Shown one piece after another: positions 55,576-64,000 of a stretch of 64,000 bases of DNA. The DNA lies in the NCBI RefSeq assembly GCF_000418555.1, contig NZ_ATKM01000007.1:1-64000 (forward strand), given 5' to 3'. The stretch's first letter is position 1, and every line of letters begins with the position of its first letter. The notes beneath the pieces were generated by a model. The model searched no databases, was not told where the DNA came from, and saw nothing but the letters and a program-made list of their open reading frames with translations. A program made the translations under genes and the position numbers. The stretch comes from Pseudomonas sp. P818. GTDB lineage: Bacteria > Pseudomonadota > Gammaproteobacteria > Pseudomonadales > Pseudomonadaceae.

Positions 55576-58182
55576 ATGGGCAAATCGCTGGTCATCGTGG
55601 AATCCCCGGCCAAGGCCAAGACCATCAACAAGTATCTGGGCAGCCAGTACGTGGTGAAGTCGAGCATCGGCCACATCCGTGACCTGCCTACCAGCGGCTC
55701 GGCAAGCGCCACCAAGGAGCCGGCCAAGCGCGGCAAGGCCGCCGCCGAGGCGCCTGCGCTGTCGCCCAAGGAAAAGGCCAAACGTCAGCTGTTCGCGCGC
55801 ATGGGCGTCGACCCCGAGCACGGCTGGAAGGCCAAGTACGAGATCCTGCCCGGCAAGGAAAAGGTGATCGAAGAACTGCGCCGCCTGGCCAAGGATGCCG
55901 ACACCATCTATCTCGCAACCGACTTGGACCGCGAGGGGGAGGCCATTGCCTGGCACCTGCGCGAATCCATCGGCGGCGATGACGCCCGCTACAAGCGCGT
56001 GGTGTTCAACGAGATCACCAAGAAGGCGATCCAGGAAGCCTTCTCCAAGCCCGGCGAGCTGGATATCAACCGCGTCAACGCCCAGCAGGCGCGGCGCTTC
56101 CTCGACCGCGTGGTGGGCTACATGGTCTCGCCGCTGCTGTGGGCCAAGATTGCCCGCGGCCTGTCCGCAGGCCGCGTGCAGTCGGTGGCGGTGAAGCTGG
56201 TGGTGGAGCGCGAGAAGGAAATCCGTGCCTTCGTCCCGGAAGAATACTGGGAAGTGCATGCCGATCTCGGCACGGCGAAGAACGCCAAGGTGCGTTTCGA
56301 GGTGGTGCGCGAGGGTGGTGCGGCGTTCAAACCGGTCAATGAAGCCCAGGCCATGGCCGCACTGGAGAAGCTCAAGGTCTCCAGCTACAGCGTGGTAAAG
56401 CGCGAAGACCGCCCGACCAGCAGCAAGCCGTCGGCTCCCTTCATTACCTCCACCCTGCAGCAGGCGGCGAGCAACCGCCTGGGCTTCGGGGTGAAGAAGA
56501 CCATGATGATGGCCCAGCGTCTCTACGAGGCCGGTTACATCACCTATATGCGTACCGACTCGACCAACCTGTCGAACGACGCAGTGGAGATGGTGCGCGG
56601 CTTCATCGGTAGTGAGTACGGCGACAAGTACCTGCCGGGCAAGCCCAATCTGTATTCGAGCAAGGAAGGCGCTCAGGAGGCGCACGAAGCGATTCGTCCG
56701 TCCGACGTCAACCTGCGTCCGACCCAGCTGTCGGGCATGGAGCGTGACGCCGAGCGCCTGTACGACCTGATCTGGCGCCAGTTCGTGGCCTGCCAGATGC
56801 CGCCGGCCGAGTACCTGTCCACCAGTGTCACAGTGGCTGCCGGCGATTTCGAACTGCGTGCCAAGGGCCGCATCCTCAAGTTCGACGGTTACACCCGCGT
56901 TCTGCCGCAGCAGAGCAAGCCGGGCGAGGACGATGTCCTGCCGGAGATGAAGGAAGGCGAGGGGCTCAAGCTGATCCAGCTCGATCCCAGCCAGCACTTC
57001 ACCAAGCCGCCGGCGCGCTATTCCGAAGCCAGCCTGGTCAAGGAACTGGAAAAGCGCGGCATTGGCCGCCCGTCCACCTATGCGGCGATCATCTCCACCA
57101 TTCAGGATCGTGGCTACGTGACGGTGCACAACCGCCGTTTCTATGCCGAGAAGATGGGTGACATCGTCACCGAGCGTCTCGACGAGAGCTTCGCCAACCT
57201 GATGGATTACGGCTTCACCGCCACCATGGAAGAGCATCTGGACGATGTGGCCCAGGGCGAGCGCGAGTGGAAGAACCTGCTCGACGAATTCTACGGCGAC
57301 TTCAAGAAGAAGCTCGAAGCGGCCGAGGCGGGCGAGGGCGGCATGCGTGCCAACCAGCCGACCCTGACCGACATTCCGTGCCGTGAGTGCGGCCGGCCGA
57401 TGATGATTCGTACCGCCTCCACCGGCGTGTTCCTTGGCTGCTCCGGCTATGCGCTGCCGCCGAAGGAGCGCTGCAAGGCCACCATCAATCTGGTGCCGGG
57501 CGACGAAATCGCAGCCGACGACGAGGGTGAATCCGAGTCCCGCGTGCTGCTGGGCAAGCACCGCTGCCCGATCTGCTCCACGGCCATGGATGCCTACCTG
57601 CTGGACGAGACCCGCAAACTGCATATCTGCGGCAACAACCCGGACTGCACCGGCTACGAGATCGAGCAGGGTCAATACCGCATCAAGGGCTATGAGGGCC
57701 CGAGCCTGGAATGCGACAAGTGCGGCAGCGAAATGCAGCTCAAGACCGGCCGTTTCGGCAAGTTCTTCGGCTGTACCAATCCGAGCTGCAAGAACACCCG
57801 CAAGCTGCTGAAGAATGGTGAGGCCGCACCACCGAAGATGGATAAGGTGGACATGCCCGAGCTCAAGTGCGAGAAGGTGGACGACACCTACGTGCTGCGC
57901 GACGGTGCATCGGGCCTGTTCCTTGCTGCCAGTCAGTTCCCCAAGAACCGCGAGACGCGTGCGCCATTGGTGCTGGAAATCGTCCCGCACAAGCACGAGA
58001 TCGATCCGAAGTACCACTTCCTTTGCGACGCTCCGCAGAAGGATCCGGATGGTCGTCCGGCGGTGATCCGCTACAGCCGCAAGACCAAGGAGCAGTACGT
58101 GCAGTCCGAGGTGGACGGCAAGCCGACCGGCTGGCGTGCGTTCTACGATGGTGGCAAGTGGAAGGTCGAGGACAAGCGCTAG
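55576..58182 (+). CDS. topA: DNA topoisomerase I
   Basis: 868-residue type IA topoisomerase. TOPRIM domain at the N-terminus ([19 protein letters not shown], then [13 protein letters not shown]), catalytic Tyr in [13 protein letters not shown], and C-terminal tetracysteine zinc domains (CRECGRP..., CPICSTAM..., CDKCGSEM...C). It relaxes negative supercoils. Confidence 0.96.
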   Translation: MGKSLVIVESPAKAKTINKYLGSQYVVKSSIGHIRDLPTSGSASATKEPAKRGKAAAEAPALSPKEKAKRQLFARMGVDPEHGWKAKYEILPGKEKVIEELRRLAKDADTIYLATDLDREGEAIAWHLRESIGGDDARYKRVVFNEITKKAIQEAFSKPGELDINRVNAQQARRFLDRVVGYMVSPLLWAKIARGLSAGRVQSVAVKLVVEREKEIRAFVPEEYWEVHADLGTAKNAKVRFEVVREGGAAFKPVNEAQAMAALEKLKVSSYSVVKREDRPTSSKPSAPFITSTLQQAASNRLGFGVKKTMMMAQRLYEAGYITYMRTDSTNLSNDAVEMVRGFIGSEYGDKYLPGKPNLYSSKEGAQEAHEAIRPSDVNLRPTQLSGMERDAERLYDLIWRQFVACQMPPAEYLSTSVTVAAGDFELRAKGRILKFDGYTRVLPQQSKPGEDDVLPEMKEGEGLKLIQLDPSQHFTKPPARYSEASLVKELEKRGIGRPSTYAAIISTIQDRGYVTVHNRRFYAEKMGDIVTERLDESFANLMDYGFTATMEEHLDDVAQGEREWKNLLDEFYGDFKKKLEAAEAGEGGMRANQPTLTDIPCRECGRPMMIRTASTGVFLGCSGYALPPKERCKATINLVPGDEIAADDEGESESRVLLGKHRCPICSTAMDAYLLDETRKLHICGNNPDCTGYEIEQGQYRIKGYEGPSLECDKCGSEMQLKTGRFGKFFGCTNPSCKNTRKLLKNGEAAPPKMDKVDMPELKCEKVDDTYVLRDGASGLFLAASQFPKNRETRAPLVLEIVPHKHEIDPKYHFLCDAPQKDPDGRPAVIRYSRKTKEQYVQSEVDGKPTGWRAFYDGGKWKVEDKR

Positions 58183-58312
58183 CGTTTGGTCACGATCTGC
58201 CGTGCTTCGGCCTGGTGTCGTAATCGCGGCGCCCTGAATGCCTGACGAGATGCGCGTTTGGCTGCTGGCCGAAGCGCGTATCATGAGTCGATCTGCTGTG
58301 GAGGTCGCCGTA

Positions 58313-58831
58313 ATGGCCAAAGAAATCTACACCCGTACCAATCAGAAGATTTTCTTCGCCGGTATTGCCCTGGATAACTGGCGCAAGGCCGAGGCGTCCT
58401 CCGCGTTCAACGTTCAGGCGCTGGTGCAGGCCGAACGCGAGGCTGCACTGTTTCATCTGTACGGCGGCCTGCTCGGGTTGTGTCACGAGATCGCTGGCTA
58501 CTACCGCATGAGCGACGCAGCGCCTTCGCGTGTCGAGGCTTTCGTTCAGCAGGCGGTGCTCGAGGGCGCGCCTAGCCCCGAGCTGGCTGAACTGGTGGAG
58601 CTGGCGCAGCAGCGCGAAACCTGGCTGGCCGAGTTGCTGGCTGCCTATGCCGAGCTGTTTCAGCCGCCGCGCGAGGAGCGCAAGGCCAAGGTCGATCCAT
58701 CGATGCCGCTGATCACGGCCGTTAGCGTCGGCGAAGAGCCAGTCGAGCTAAGCCTCGATGATGTCGATGCCTGGCGTCAGCAGCTCAAGGCCTTGGTATT
58801 GCGTTTCCGTGAAGGTCTCAGCGAGTGCTGA
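58313..58831 (+). CDS. conserved hypothetical protein, DUF6586 type
   Basis: 172 residues, mostly helical, no signal peptide. GGAGG at 58300-58304, 8 bases upstream, supports ATG 58313 over the longer frame from 58238. It sits after topA, as PA3010 does in P. aeruginosa. Function unknown. Confidence 0.8.
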   Translation: MAKEIYTRTNQKIFFAGIALDNWRKAEASSAFNVQALVQAEREAALFHLYGGLLGLCHEIAGYYRMSDAAPSRVEAFVQQAVLEGAPSPELAELVELAQQRETWLAELLAAYAELFQPPREERKAKVDPSMPLITAVSVGEEPVELSLDDVDAWRQQLKALVLRFREGLSEC

Positions 58832-58911
58832 TGGCGTATTACTGGACCAGCGGGCTGGGGATGACTCCGGCTGACTGTTACAATGTCGTGTTTTTGCACA
58901 GAGACTGAGCC

Positions 58912-59151
58912 ATGCCTACATCCTTTCTGGAAATCGTCGAACTGCCCGATGGGCGTATCGCCCTGCGTCGCGCAGAGGATGAAGAGGCGCTGGTGACCTT
59001 GGACTTCTCCGCTGATGCCAAGGCTTTCCTGCAGGGTCAGCACATCGAGGTGGCCAAGGCCATGCTCAATGTCGGAGTGCAGATGGCCGGTCGAATGGCC
59101 GAAGGTGATTTCAGCAGCGAAGAAGAGGAAGGGCCGAGAGTCCTGCACTGA
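58912..59151 (+). CDS. small conserved hypothetical protein (PA3009-like)
   Basis: 79 residues: a beta-rich N-terminus (SFLEIVELPDGRIALRRAED) and an acidic C-terminal tail (SSEEEEG). It has no recognised domain. It is conserved in position between topA and the sulA-lexA operon. A strong terminator follows. Confidence 0.75.
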   Translation: MPTSFLEIVELPDGRIALRRAEDEEALVTLDFSADAKAFLQGQHIEVAKAMLNVGVQMAGRMAEGDFSSEEEEGPRVLH

Positions 59152-59176
59152 GGCTGAGGCGCTACGACACAACGCA

Positions 59177-59207
59177 AACGGGGCTCATTGGAGCCCCGTT
59201 TTCATTT
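59177..59207. terminator. terminator between the small ORF and sulA
   Basis: AACGGGGCTC (59177-59186) pairs perfectly with 59191-59200 around ATTG, followed by TTCATTT. It serves the plus-strand gene and probably also the convergent sulA. Confidence 0.85.
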
Positions 59208-59218
59208 GTGAGCCTGAT

Positions 59219-59689
59219 TCAGCCCAGGCTGATATTGAGGCTCTGTGCTCCACCGCTAACGGCGGCCTGTGCCAGGCGTTGGCGAGTACTGCGTTCGACA
59301 GGGTGTAGCCAGCTGATGACGGTATGGCTGCGGCCCAGTTTTAGGGCTTCCTCGGCCAGCTCCAGGGCGCTTTGCCCTTGCCGTGGTTGCAGCAGCAGGA
59401 TGCGTTCGCGGTTTAGCCCGGCATCGCGTAGCCAGCTTTGCGTGAGGCTGGCGGGTGGCGCCACCAGGGTCAGCCAACGAGCGTCCTGGTTCTGGCTCAG
59501 CTCGCGCAGGATCGGCGCTAGCAAGTGCAGGCAGTGGCCGGCAGCGCCGCGCAGAGCCAATTCACTGAAAGCCTGATCATCCTCGCTGTGGGCGATGCCG
59601 TCAGCAACCAGTGGCTCGCTCGACGCGCCAGCAAGGAATGCGTCGAAAAGTGGGAGTTGTGGGCGCTCGAACGACTGCTGCATTTGCAT
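59219..59689 (-). CDS. sulA: SOS cell-division inhibitor SulA
   Basis: 156 residues with the SulA fold: RGAAGHCLHLLAPILRELSQ, DARWLTLVAPPASLTQSWLRDAG and SALELAEEALKLGRSHTVISWLHP. It binds FtsZ and blocks septation during the SOS response. It lies 9 bp after lexA on the same strand and has no LexA box of its own, so it is read from the lexA promoter. Confidence 0.9.
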   Translation of the reverse strand: MQMQQSFERPQLPLFDAFLAGASSEPLVADGIAHSEDDQAFSELALRGAAGHCLHLLAPILRELSQNQDARWLTLVAPPASLTQSWLRDAGLNRERILLLQPRQGQSALELAEEALKLGRSHTVISWLHPVERSTRQRLAQAAVSGGAQSLNISLG

Positions 59690-59698
59690 GGCGTTTCC

Positions 59699-60313
59699 TC
59701 AGCGGCGGATTACACCGACACTCAAACCTTCGATGACCAGATCCTGATGTTCCAGATCCACTTCGATCGGGGCGAACTCAGGGTTCTCGGCGATCAGCCA
59801 GACCTTGTTGCCCTCGCGCTTGAAACGCTTGACCGTCACTTCATCGTCGATACGGGCGACGACGATCTGGCCGTTGCGTGCTTCGCGGGTGGTGTGTACG
59901 GCGAGCAGATCACCATCGAAAATACCGATGTCCTTCATGCTCATGCCGCGTACGCGCAGCAGATAGTCGGCCTTGGGCTGAAAGAACGCCGGGTTGATCT
60001 GGCAGGATTCCTCGACATGCTGCTGCGCGAGGATAGGTGCACCGGCTGCGACACGGCCGATCACCGGCAGGCCTTCATCCTCGTTCGCCGCGCCAGCTTC
60101 GAAACCGGGAATGCGAATGCCGCGCGACGCGCCAGGGGTCATCTCGATGGCGCCCTTGCGGGCAAGTGCCTTGAGATGCTCTTCTGCCGCGTTGGGTGAT
60201 TTGAATCCCAGTTCCTGGGCTATTTCTGCGCGGGTGGGTGGGTAGCCGTTGTCTTCCAGGCAGCGTTTGATGAAGGCGAGAATCTCGGCTTGGCGTGGCG
60301 TCAGTTTCAGCAT
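59699..60313 (-). CDS. lexA: SOS repressor LexA
   Basis: 204 residues: N-terminal winged helix (1-65, [26 protein letters not shown]), cleavable Ala-Gly in VAAGAPI, catalytic Ser in [13 protein letters not shown] and Lys in DEVTVKRF. It represses SOS genes and self-cleaves with RecA. Two LexA boxes lie upstream. Confidence 0.96.
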   Translation of the reverse strand: MLKLTPRQAEILAFIKRCLEDNGYPPTRAEIAQELGFKSPNAAEEHLKALARKGAIEMTPGASRGIRIPGFEAGAANEDEGLPVIGRVAAGAPILAQQHVEESCQINPAFFQPKADYLLRVRGMSMKDIGIFDGDLLAVHTTREARNGQIVVARIDDEVTVKRFKREGNKVWLIAENPEFAPIEVDLEHQDLVIEGLSVGVIRR

Positions 60314-60322
60314 GGCTGGGCT

Positions 60323-60357
60323 CTGTCTTTTTATACAGTGACTGGGATTATATACAG
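60323..60357. promoter_or_regulatory. double LexA (SOS) box of lexA-sulA
   Basis: Box A CTGTCTTTTTATACAG (60323-60338) fits CTGT-N8-ACAG exactly. Box B CTGGGATTATATACAG (60342-60357) fits CTG-N10-CAG. They are 3 bases apart, and box A ends 10 bases before the lexA ATG. Confidence 0.9.
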
Positions 60358-60481
60358 TAAGAGCGGCTTGGCAATGCTCTATTTGCGAGTGCCGGCTTTT
60401 GGCTTGTTACCCGCTTTGGCTAATCTGCGTCTCTGCTTGTTGTAAGCTGTGACCCGCCGGACAAAAGACGGCTGGTGCGGC

Positions 60482-60511
60482 TTGACAATGGGGTGAGCTG
60501 AAACGTATGTT
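60482..60511 (+). promoter_or_regulatory. psrA promoter
   Basis: TTGACA (60482-60487), an 18-base spacer and TATGTT (60506-60511). The -10 lies within the operator boxes, which fits autorepression. Confidence 0.6.
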
Positions 60512-60526
60512 TCAAACAAGTGTTTG
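60500..60526. promoter_or_regulatory. tandem PsrA operator boxes
   Basis: GAAAC-GTAT-GTTTC (60500-60513) and CAAAC-AAGT-GTTTG (60513-60526), two perfect palindromic boxes sharing one base. They match the known PsrA motif (G/C)AAAC-N2-4-GTTT(G/C). Confidence 0.85.
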
Positions 60527-60540
60527 TCAGGTGATAACTC

Positions 60541-61248
60541 ATGGCTCAGTCGGAAACCGTTGAACGCATTCTTGATGCTGCGGAACAGCTGTTCGCGGAA
60601 AAAGGCTTCGCCGAGACTTCGCTGCGTCTGATCACCAGCAAGGCCGGGGTCAACCTGGCGGCCGTGAATTACCACTTCGGTTCCAAGAAAGCGCTGATCC
60701 AGGCGGTCTTCTCGCGTTTCCTCGGGCCATTCTGCGCCAGCCTGGAAAAGGAGCTCGATCGCCGTCAGGCCAAGTCCGACAGCCAGGTTTCCCTGGAGGA
60801 GTTGCTCGAGCTGCTGGTCGAGCAGGCGCTGGCGGTGAAGCCGCGCAGTGGCAACGACCTGTCCATCTTCATGCGCTTGCTGGGCCTGGCCTTCAGTCAG
60901 AGCCAGGGGCACCTGCGCAAGTACCTCGAAGAGGTGTACGGCAAGGTTTTCCGCCGTTACATGCTGCTGGTACACGACGCCGCACCGCGTATTCCCCCGC
61001 TTGAGCTGTTCTGGCGCGTGCACTTCATGCTCGGCGCTGCCGCGTTCAGCATGTCCGGCATCAAGGCTCTGCGTGCGATGTCCGAAACCGATTTCGGCGT
61101 CAACACCTCGATCGAGCAGGTGATGCGCATGATGGTGCCGTTCCTGGCAGCCGGCATGCGATCGGAAACCGGGATCAACGATCCGGTGCTGGCCAGTGCG
61201 CAGCTCAAGCCGCGTAGCAAGACGCCGAGCGCCGCGCCCAAGGTCTGA
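60541..61248 (+). CDS. psrA: TetR-family fatty-acid-responsive regulator PsrA
   Basis: 235 residues: N-terminal TetR helix-turn-helix (KGFAETSLRLITSKAGVNLAAVNYHFGSKKALI) and a ligand-binding C-domain. PsrA senses long-chain fatty acids, activates rpoS and represses beta-oxidation genes and itself. Two perfect boxes lie in its promoter. Divergent from lexA. Confidence 0.93.
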   Translation: MAQSETVERILDAAEQLFAEKGFAETSLRLITSKAGVNLAAVNYHFGSKKALIQAVFSRFLGPFCASLEKELDRRQAKSDSQVSLEELLELLVEQALAVKPRSGNDLSIFMRLLGLAFSQSQGHLRKYLEEVYGKVFRRYMLLVHDAAPRIPPLELFWRVHFMLGAAAFSMSGIKALRAMSETDFGVNTSIEQVMRMMVPFLAAGMRSETGINDPVLASAQLKPRSKTPSAAPKV

Positions 61249-61297
61249 CCGGTCAGCAGGTGGGCTTGGCTTCACCCTTCGGCTAAGCTAGCGGCCC

Positions 61298-61825
61298 ATG
61301 TCCGATCTCGATCTACTCCACATCTCCATTGCCGACCAGATGCTCTACGGCTTCAGTGCCGGGCAACTGGTGCTGCGCTTGTCCGTATCCACTGCACGTA
61401 ACGGCGCGGGCGAGCGCAATGGCTCTGGTTGCACCCCGCGTGGACTTCATCACGTGCGCGCAAAGGTTGGCGCCGGTTTGCCGCTGGCTGCGGTACTGCG
61501 CGGCCGTCGCTGGACGGGGGAGGTGTGGTCTCCGCAGCTGCACGAGCAGTTCCCCGGTCGTGACTGGATTCTTACTCGCATCCTCTGGCTAAGCGGTCTC
61601 GAACCGGGGCGCAACCGTATGGGCGAGGTTGATACCTTCCGTCGCTACATCTATCTACATGGCACGCCGGACACGGAACCCATGGGCGAGCCGTTGTCCC
61701 ATGGCTGCATTCGTTTGCGTAACGCCGACATGCTGGCGCTCTTCGACCGCGTGCCGCATCACTGCAAGGTGCGCATCGACGAGGCGCCGTGTCCGCAGTG
61801 GGCGGAAAACACGGCTTTCAAATAA
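61298..61825 (+). CDS. L,D-transpeptidase (YkuD) domain protein
   Basis: 175 residues, essentially a single YkuD domain. The catalytic motif HGTPDTEPMGEPLSHGCIRL has the active-site His and Cys. L,D-transpeptidases cross-link peptidoglycan or attach proteins in the periplasm, but no signal peptide or membrane segment is visible here. It is followed by nagZ 11 bp after its stop, so it is probably linked to cell-wall turnover. Confidence 0.85.
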   Translation: MSDLDLLHISIADQMLYGFSAGQLVLRLSVSTARNGAGERNGSGCTPRGLHHVRAKVGAGLPLAAVLRGRRWTGEVWSPQLHEQFPGRDWILTRILWLSGLEPGRNRMGEVDTFRRYIYLHGTPDTEPMGEPLSHGCIRLRNADMLALFDRVPHHCKVRIDEAPCPQWAENTAFK

Positions 61826-61836
61826 GGAATAGGTTC

Positions 61837-62835
61837 ATGCAAGGCTCTTTGATGATGGACATCGCCGGCACCTGGCTGACTGCCGAGGATCGCCAGATGC
61901 TGCGCCAGCCCGAGGTGGGTGGTCTGATCATTTTTGCTCGCAACATCGAATCGCCGCGCCAGGTCCGCGAGCTGTGCCAGAGCATTCGTGCCGTGCGTCC
62001 GGATCTGCTGCTGGCGGTGGACCAGGAGGGCGGCCGAGTGCAGAGGCTGCGCCAGGGTTTTCTGCGGCTGCCGGCGATGCGCGCGATTGCCGATAACCAC
62101 AACGCCGAAGAGCTGGCCGAGCATTGCGGCTGGCTGATGGCGACCGAGGTGCTGGCGGTCGGGCTGGATCTGAGTTTTGCCCCGGTACTGGACCTCGACC
62201 ACCAGCGTAGCGCAGTGGTCGGCAGCCGCGCCTTCGAGGGCGACCCGCAGCGCGCGACGACGCTGGCTGCCGCGTTCATTCGCGGCATGCATCAAGCGGG
62301 TATGGCTGCGACCGGCAAGCACTTCCCCGGACACGGTTGGGCCGAGGCAGACTCTCACGTGGCTATCCCGGTCGACGAGCGCAGTCTCGATGAGATCCGG
62401 GCCTGCGACATGCAGCCGTTCAGGCGCCTGGCTGGCGACCTCGATGCGGTGATGCCGGCACATGTCATCTATCCGCAGGTCGATGAACAGCCGGCGGGCT
62501 TCTCCCGTCGCTGGCTGCAGGACATCCTGCGCGGCGAGCTGGGCTTCGATGGCGTGATCTTCAGCGATGATCTGTCCATGGCGGGTGCGCACGTGGCCGG
62601 CGACGCCGGAAAACGTATCGAGGCGGCTCTCGCAGCCGGCTGTGACATGGGGCTGGTGTGCAACGACCGGGGCTCGGCCGAACTGGCCCTCAGCGCACTG
62701 CAGCGCCTGCAGGTCAGGCCAGCTGAGCGCCTGCAGCGTATGCGTGGGCGGGGTCATGCCTGCACGGATTACCGTCAGGCACCACGCTGGTCGGCGGCTG
62801 TGGCGGCGCTCAGAACTGCGCAGCTGATCGACTGA
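61837..62835 (+). CDS. nagZ: beta-N-acetylhexosaminidase NagZ
   Basis: 332-residue GH3 enzyme. LAVDQEGGRVQRL and the KHFPGHGWAEADSH motif carry the catalytic His-Asp dyad, with the Asp nucleophile in FSDDLSMAG. It removes GlcNAc from 1,6-anhydromuropeptides in the cytoplasm, feeding recycling and AmpC induction. TAAGGA at 61824-61829 supports the ATG at 61837. Confidence 0.94.
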   Translation: MQGSLMMDIAGTWLTAEDRQMLRQPEVGGLIIFARNIESPRQVRELCQSIRAVRPDLLLAVDQEGGRVQRLRQGFLRLPAMRAIADNHNAEELAEHCGWLMATEVLAVGLDLSFAPVLDLDHQRSAVVGSRAFEGDPQRATTLAAAFIRGMHQAGMAATGKHFPGHGWAEADSHVAIPVDERSLDEIRACDMQPFRRLAGDLDAVMPAHVIYPQVDEQPAGFSRRWLQDILRGELGFDGVIFSDDLSMAGAHVAGDAGKRIEAALAAGCDMGLVCNDRGSAELALSALQRLQVRPAERLQRMRGRGHACTDYRQAPRWSAAVAALRTAQLID

Positions 62836-62839
62836 GGGG

Positions 62840-62865
62840 CAGGGCAGCCAGGCAGGGCTGCCCTG
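62840..62865. terminator. terminator between nagZ and csiV
   Basis: CAGGGCAGCC (62840-62849) pairs perfectly with GGCTGCCCTG (62856-62865) around a 6-base loop, between convergent genes. Confidence 0.6.
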
Positions 62866-62873
62866 AGGCCCGC

Positions 62874-63398
62874 TCAAAGCGGGCTGATGCGCACCAGTGC
62901 GCCCAGGCTGCCATGATCCAGATAGGTCAGGCTGTTGTCCTTCAGGCGCTGGGCGATTTTCATGTGCTCGCTGCTTTCCAGCAGACCGTCGGCGCTGAAG
63001 CGATTGATCCACAGTTCCAGATCCAGGTCGGCGAAGCGATCCTGGGTGAAGGCGAGGGTGCCTTCGACCGGATAGTGGCCGAGGTGCGCTTCGCCACTGC
63101 TGACCGCGACGCGGCTTGGCGTGCTGCTTAGCGTCTGGCTCCAGGCCTTGTGCAGGAGGACCTGATAGCCATTGCCCGGCTTGAGTTTGGCGGCTTCATT
63201 GTCGAGGCTGGTGGGGCGTTCACTGCCGGCGATTGGCAGTGCGGTGCCTGCCCAGTCGTCCGGCGCGATCTTCGGCGCGATGACCGCATCCCCGGCCTGG
63301 CGGAATACCAGCAGCTCGACCTGGTACAGGCGTTCGGCGAAGGCGCTCGGTGCGAGCAGACAGAGCAGCAGGGCGATCAGGTGCAGTGGGCGCATCAT
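62874..63398 (-). CDS. csiV: CsiV family peptidoglycan-associated protein
   Basis: 174 residues with a signal peptide (about 1-21, ending AFA). The mature protein opens with RLYQVELLVFRQ, the CsiV family start, and continues as a beta-rich domain. AAGGA 7 bases upstream fits ATG 63398. It starts 11 bp after the mfd stop, as in other pseudomonads. Confidence 0.8.
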   Translation of the reverse strand: MMRPLHLIALLLCLLAPSAFAERLYQVELLVFRQAGDAVIAPKIAPDDWAGTALPIAGSERPTSLDNEAAKLKPGNGYQVLLHKAWSQTLSSTPSRVAVSSGEAHLGHYPVEGTLAFTQDRFADLDLELWINRFSADGLLESSEHMKIAQRLKDNSLTYLDHGSLGALVRISPL

Positions 63399-63409
63399 GT
63401 GAGAGTCCT

Positions 63410-64000
63410 TCAGGTGGTGGGCGCAAGGCGCTCGAACAGGGCTTCCAGGGTGTTGAAGCGTTCTTCCGCGCGCTCCATCGGCACCTGGATCTTGAAGACG
63501 GTGGCGCCTTCGAACTTGTAGCGTTTCGGTTGGGCCTGGATCAGTTTGATCAGGGTCAGCGGGTCGACGCAGGTTTCCGCGGCGAACTCGATGCGGCCGC
63601 CCTGCGGGCCGGCGTCGACCTTGGTGATACCGAGCTTCTCTGCTTGCAGCTTGAGCATTGTCAGGCGCATCAGGTGCTTGGTTGGCTCCGGCAGCAGGCC
63701 GAAGCGGTCGATCATCTCCACCTGCAGCTCCTTCAGACCGTCCTCGTCGGTGGCCGAGGCGATGCGCTTGTAGAGGATCAGGCGCGCATGCACGTCGGGC
63801 AGATAGTCCTCGGGAATTCGCCTTTCCATGTAGAGAGTGAAGCCAGCGCCGGCACGCGCAGGTTGATCTCCGGGCCGCCGCCCAGCGGCTGGTCGAGGTT
63901 GGGCTGCTCGCCTTTCTGGATGGCCTTGACCGCGCGCTCGAGCATTTCCATGTAGAGAGTGAAGCCGACCGCCTGGATCTGCCCGCTCTGACCATCGCCG
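63410..64000 (-). pseudogene. mfd: mfd (transcription-repair coupling factor), C-terminal part, frameshifted
   Basis: This is the 3' end of mfd; the rest lies beyond the window. The intact C-terminal frame (63410-63829) has IPEDYLPDVHARLILYKRIA and the following MIDRFGLLPEPTK, the end of the TRCF domain. The upstream part (to 64000) reads in another frame with GQIQAVGFTLYMEMLERAVKA and QPLGGGPEINLRVPAL. Between VPAL and IPEDYL, 26 extra bases shift the frame. They contain a perfect 22-bp copy (63823-63844) of the segment at 63945-63966. As written the gene is broken; this may be real or an assembly error. Confidence 0.8.

Noticed and set aside
55558-58320. 920-codon open frame antisense to topA
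   Set aside because: Same effect over topA; its repetitive His/Leu/Gly composition is typical of a shadow frame.
62874-63995. 373-codon frame joining csiV upstream to 63995
   Set aside because: Only the C-terminal 174 residues from the ATG at 63398 are CsiV. The rest is mfd in another frame.

Overview
The window is a GC-rich gammaproteobacterial chromosome segment, almost certainly a Pseudomonas of the P. mendocina / P. oleovorans / P. pseudoalcaligenes group. The evidence is the gene order fadB-fadA-DUF1653-topA-DUF6586-small ORF-(sulA-lexA)-psrA-...-nagZ-csiV-mfd, the typical Pseudomonas pairing of a KASIII-like synthase with an ECF sigma factor, and several Pseudomonas REP-type repeats. 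The genus call is firm; the species-group call is inference. I see no rRNA, tRNA or CRISPR array.

Layout. 1-3.3 kb: a small catabolic locus (GntR regulator, PDC-lactonase-like hydrolase, MatC-like carrier) with a promoter and a perfect inverted repeat between regulator and hydrolase. 3.3-17.3 kb: ordinary housekeeping and accessory genes (MFS pumps, LysR, a Tat-leader SDR, GST, HIT, pnuC-nadR, a membrane-anchored glutamate-synthase-like flavoprotein). 17.5-19.7 kb: KASIII-like synthase, a 141-bp MITE, then an ECF sigma / zinc anti-sigma pair. 19.76-23.1 kb: an AT-rich island of four minus-strand genes, flanked by imperfect 50-bp direct repeats. It holds an AbiTii-like protein, an AbiV-like HEPN protein, a protein with a canonical HEPN RNxxxH motif, and a membrane-anchored coiled-coil protein. 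An integron attC-like site lies between two of them. 23.2-25.8 kb: a bufferin/HvfABC-type RiPP operon (Cys-rich EGKCG-repeat precursor, DUF692 MNIO enzyme, DUF2063 partner, DoxX protein) behind an ECF-type promoter.

25.8-32 kb: an AraC regulator divergent from a three-gene unit: alkyl-DHAP-synthase-like oxidase, glycerol-3-phosphate-dehydrogenase-like enzyme and FGGY kinase. 32-33.9 kb: pirin and a YegS-type lipid kinase. 33.9-44.1 kb: a complete non-flagellar-looking chemosensory operon (short MCP, CheY, STAS, CheA, MCP, CheW, CheR, CheB, LuxR-type response regulator) plus a divergent CheV. The CheA carries a tandem MshEN-like (c-di-GMP-binding type) insert. 44.1-51.3 kb: MOSC protein, Slt, Uup, USP and hypotheticals. 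51.8-64 kb: the conserved fad-topA-lexA-psrA-nagZ-mfd block. A 27-bp operator architecture is shared by psrA and the fadB leader, lexA has two SOS boxes, and mfd is frameshifted by a 26-bp insertion near the window end.

The two regions most worth attention are the copper-type RiPP operon at 23.25-25.8 kb and the Abi/HEPN defence island immediately before it.
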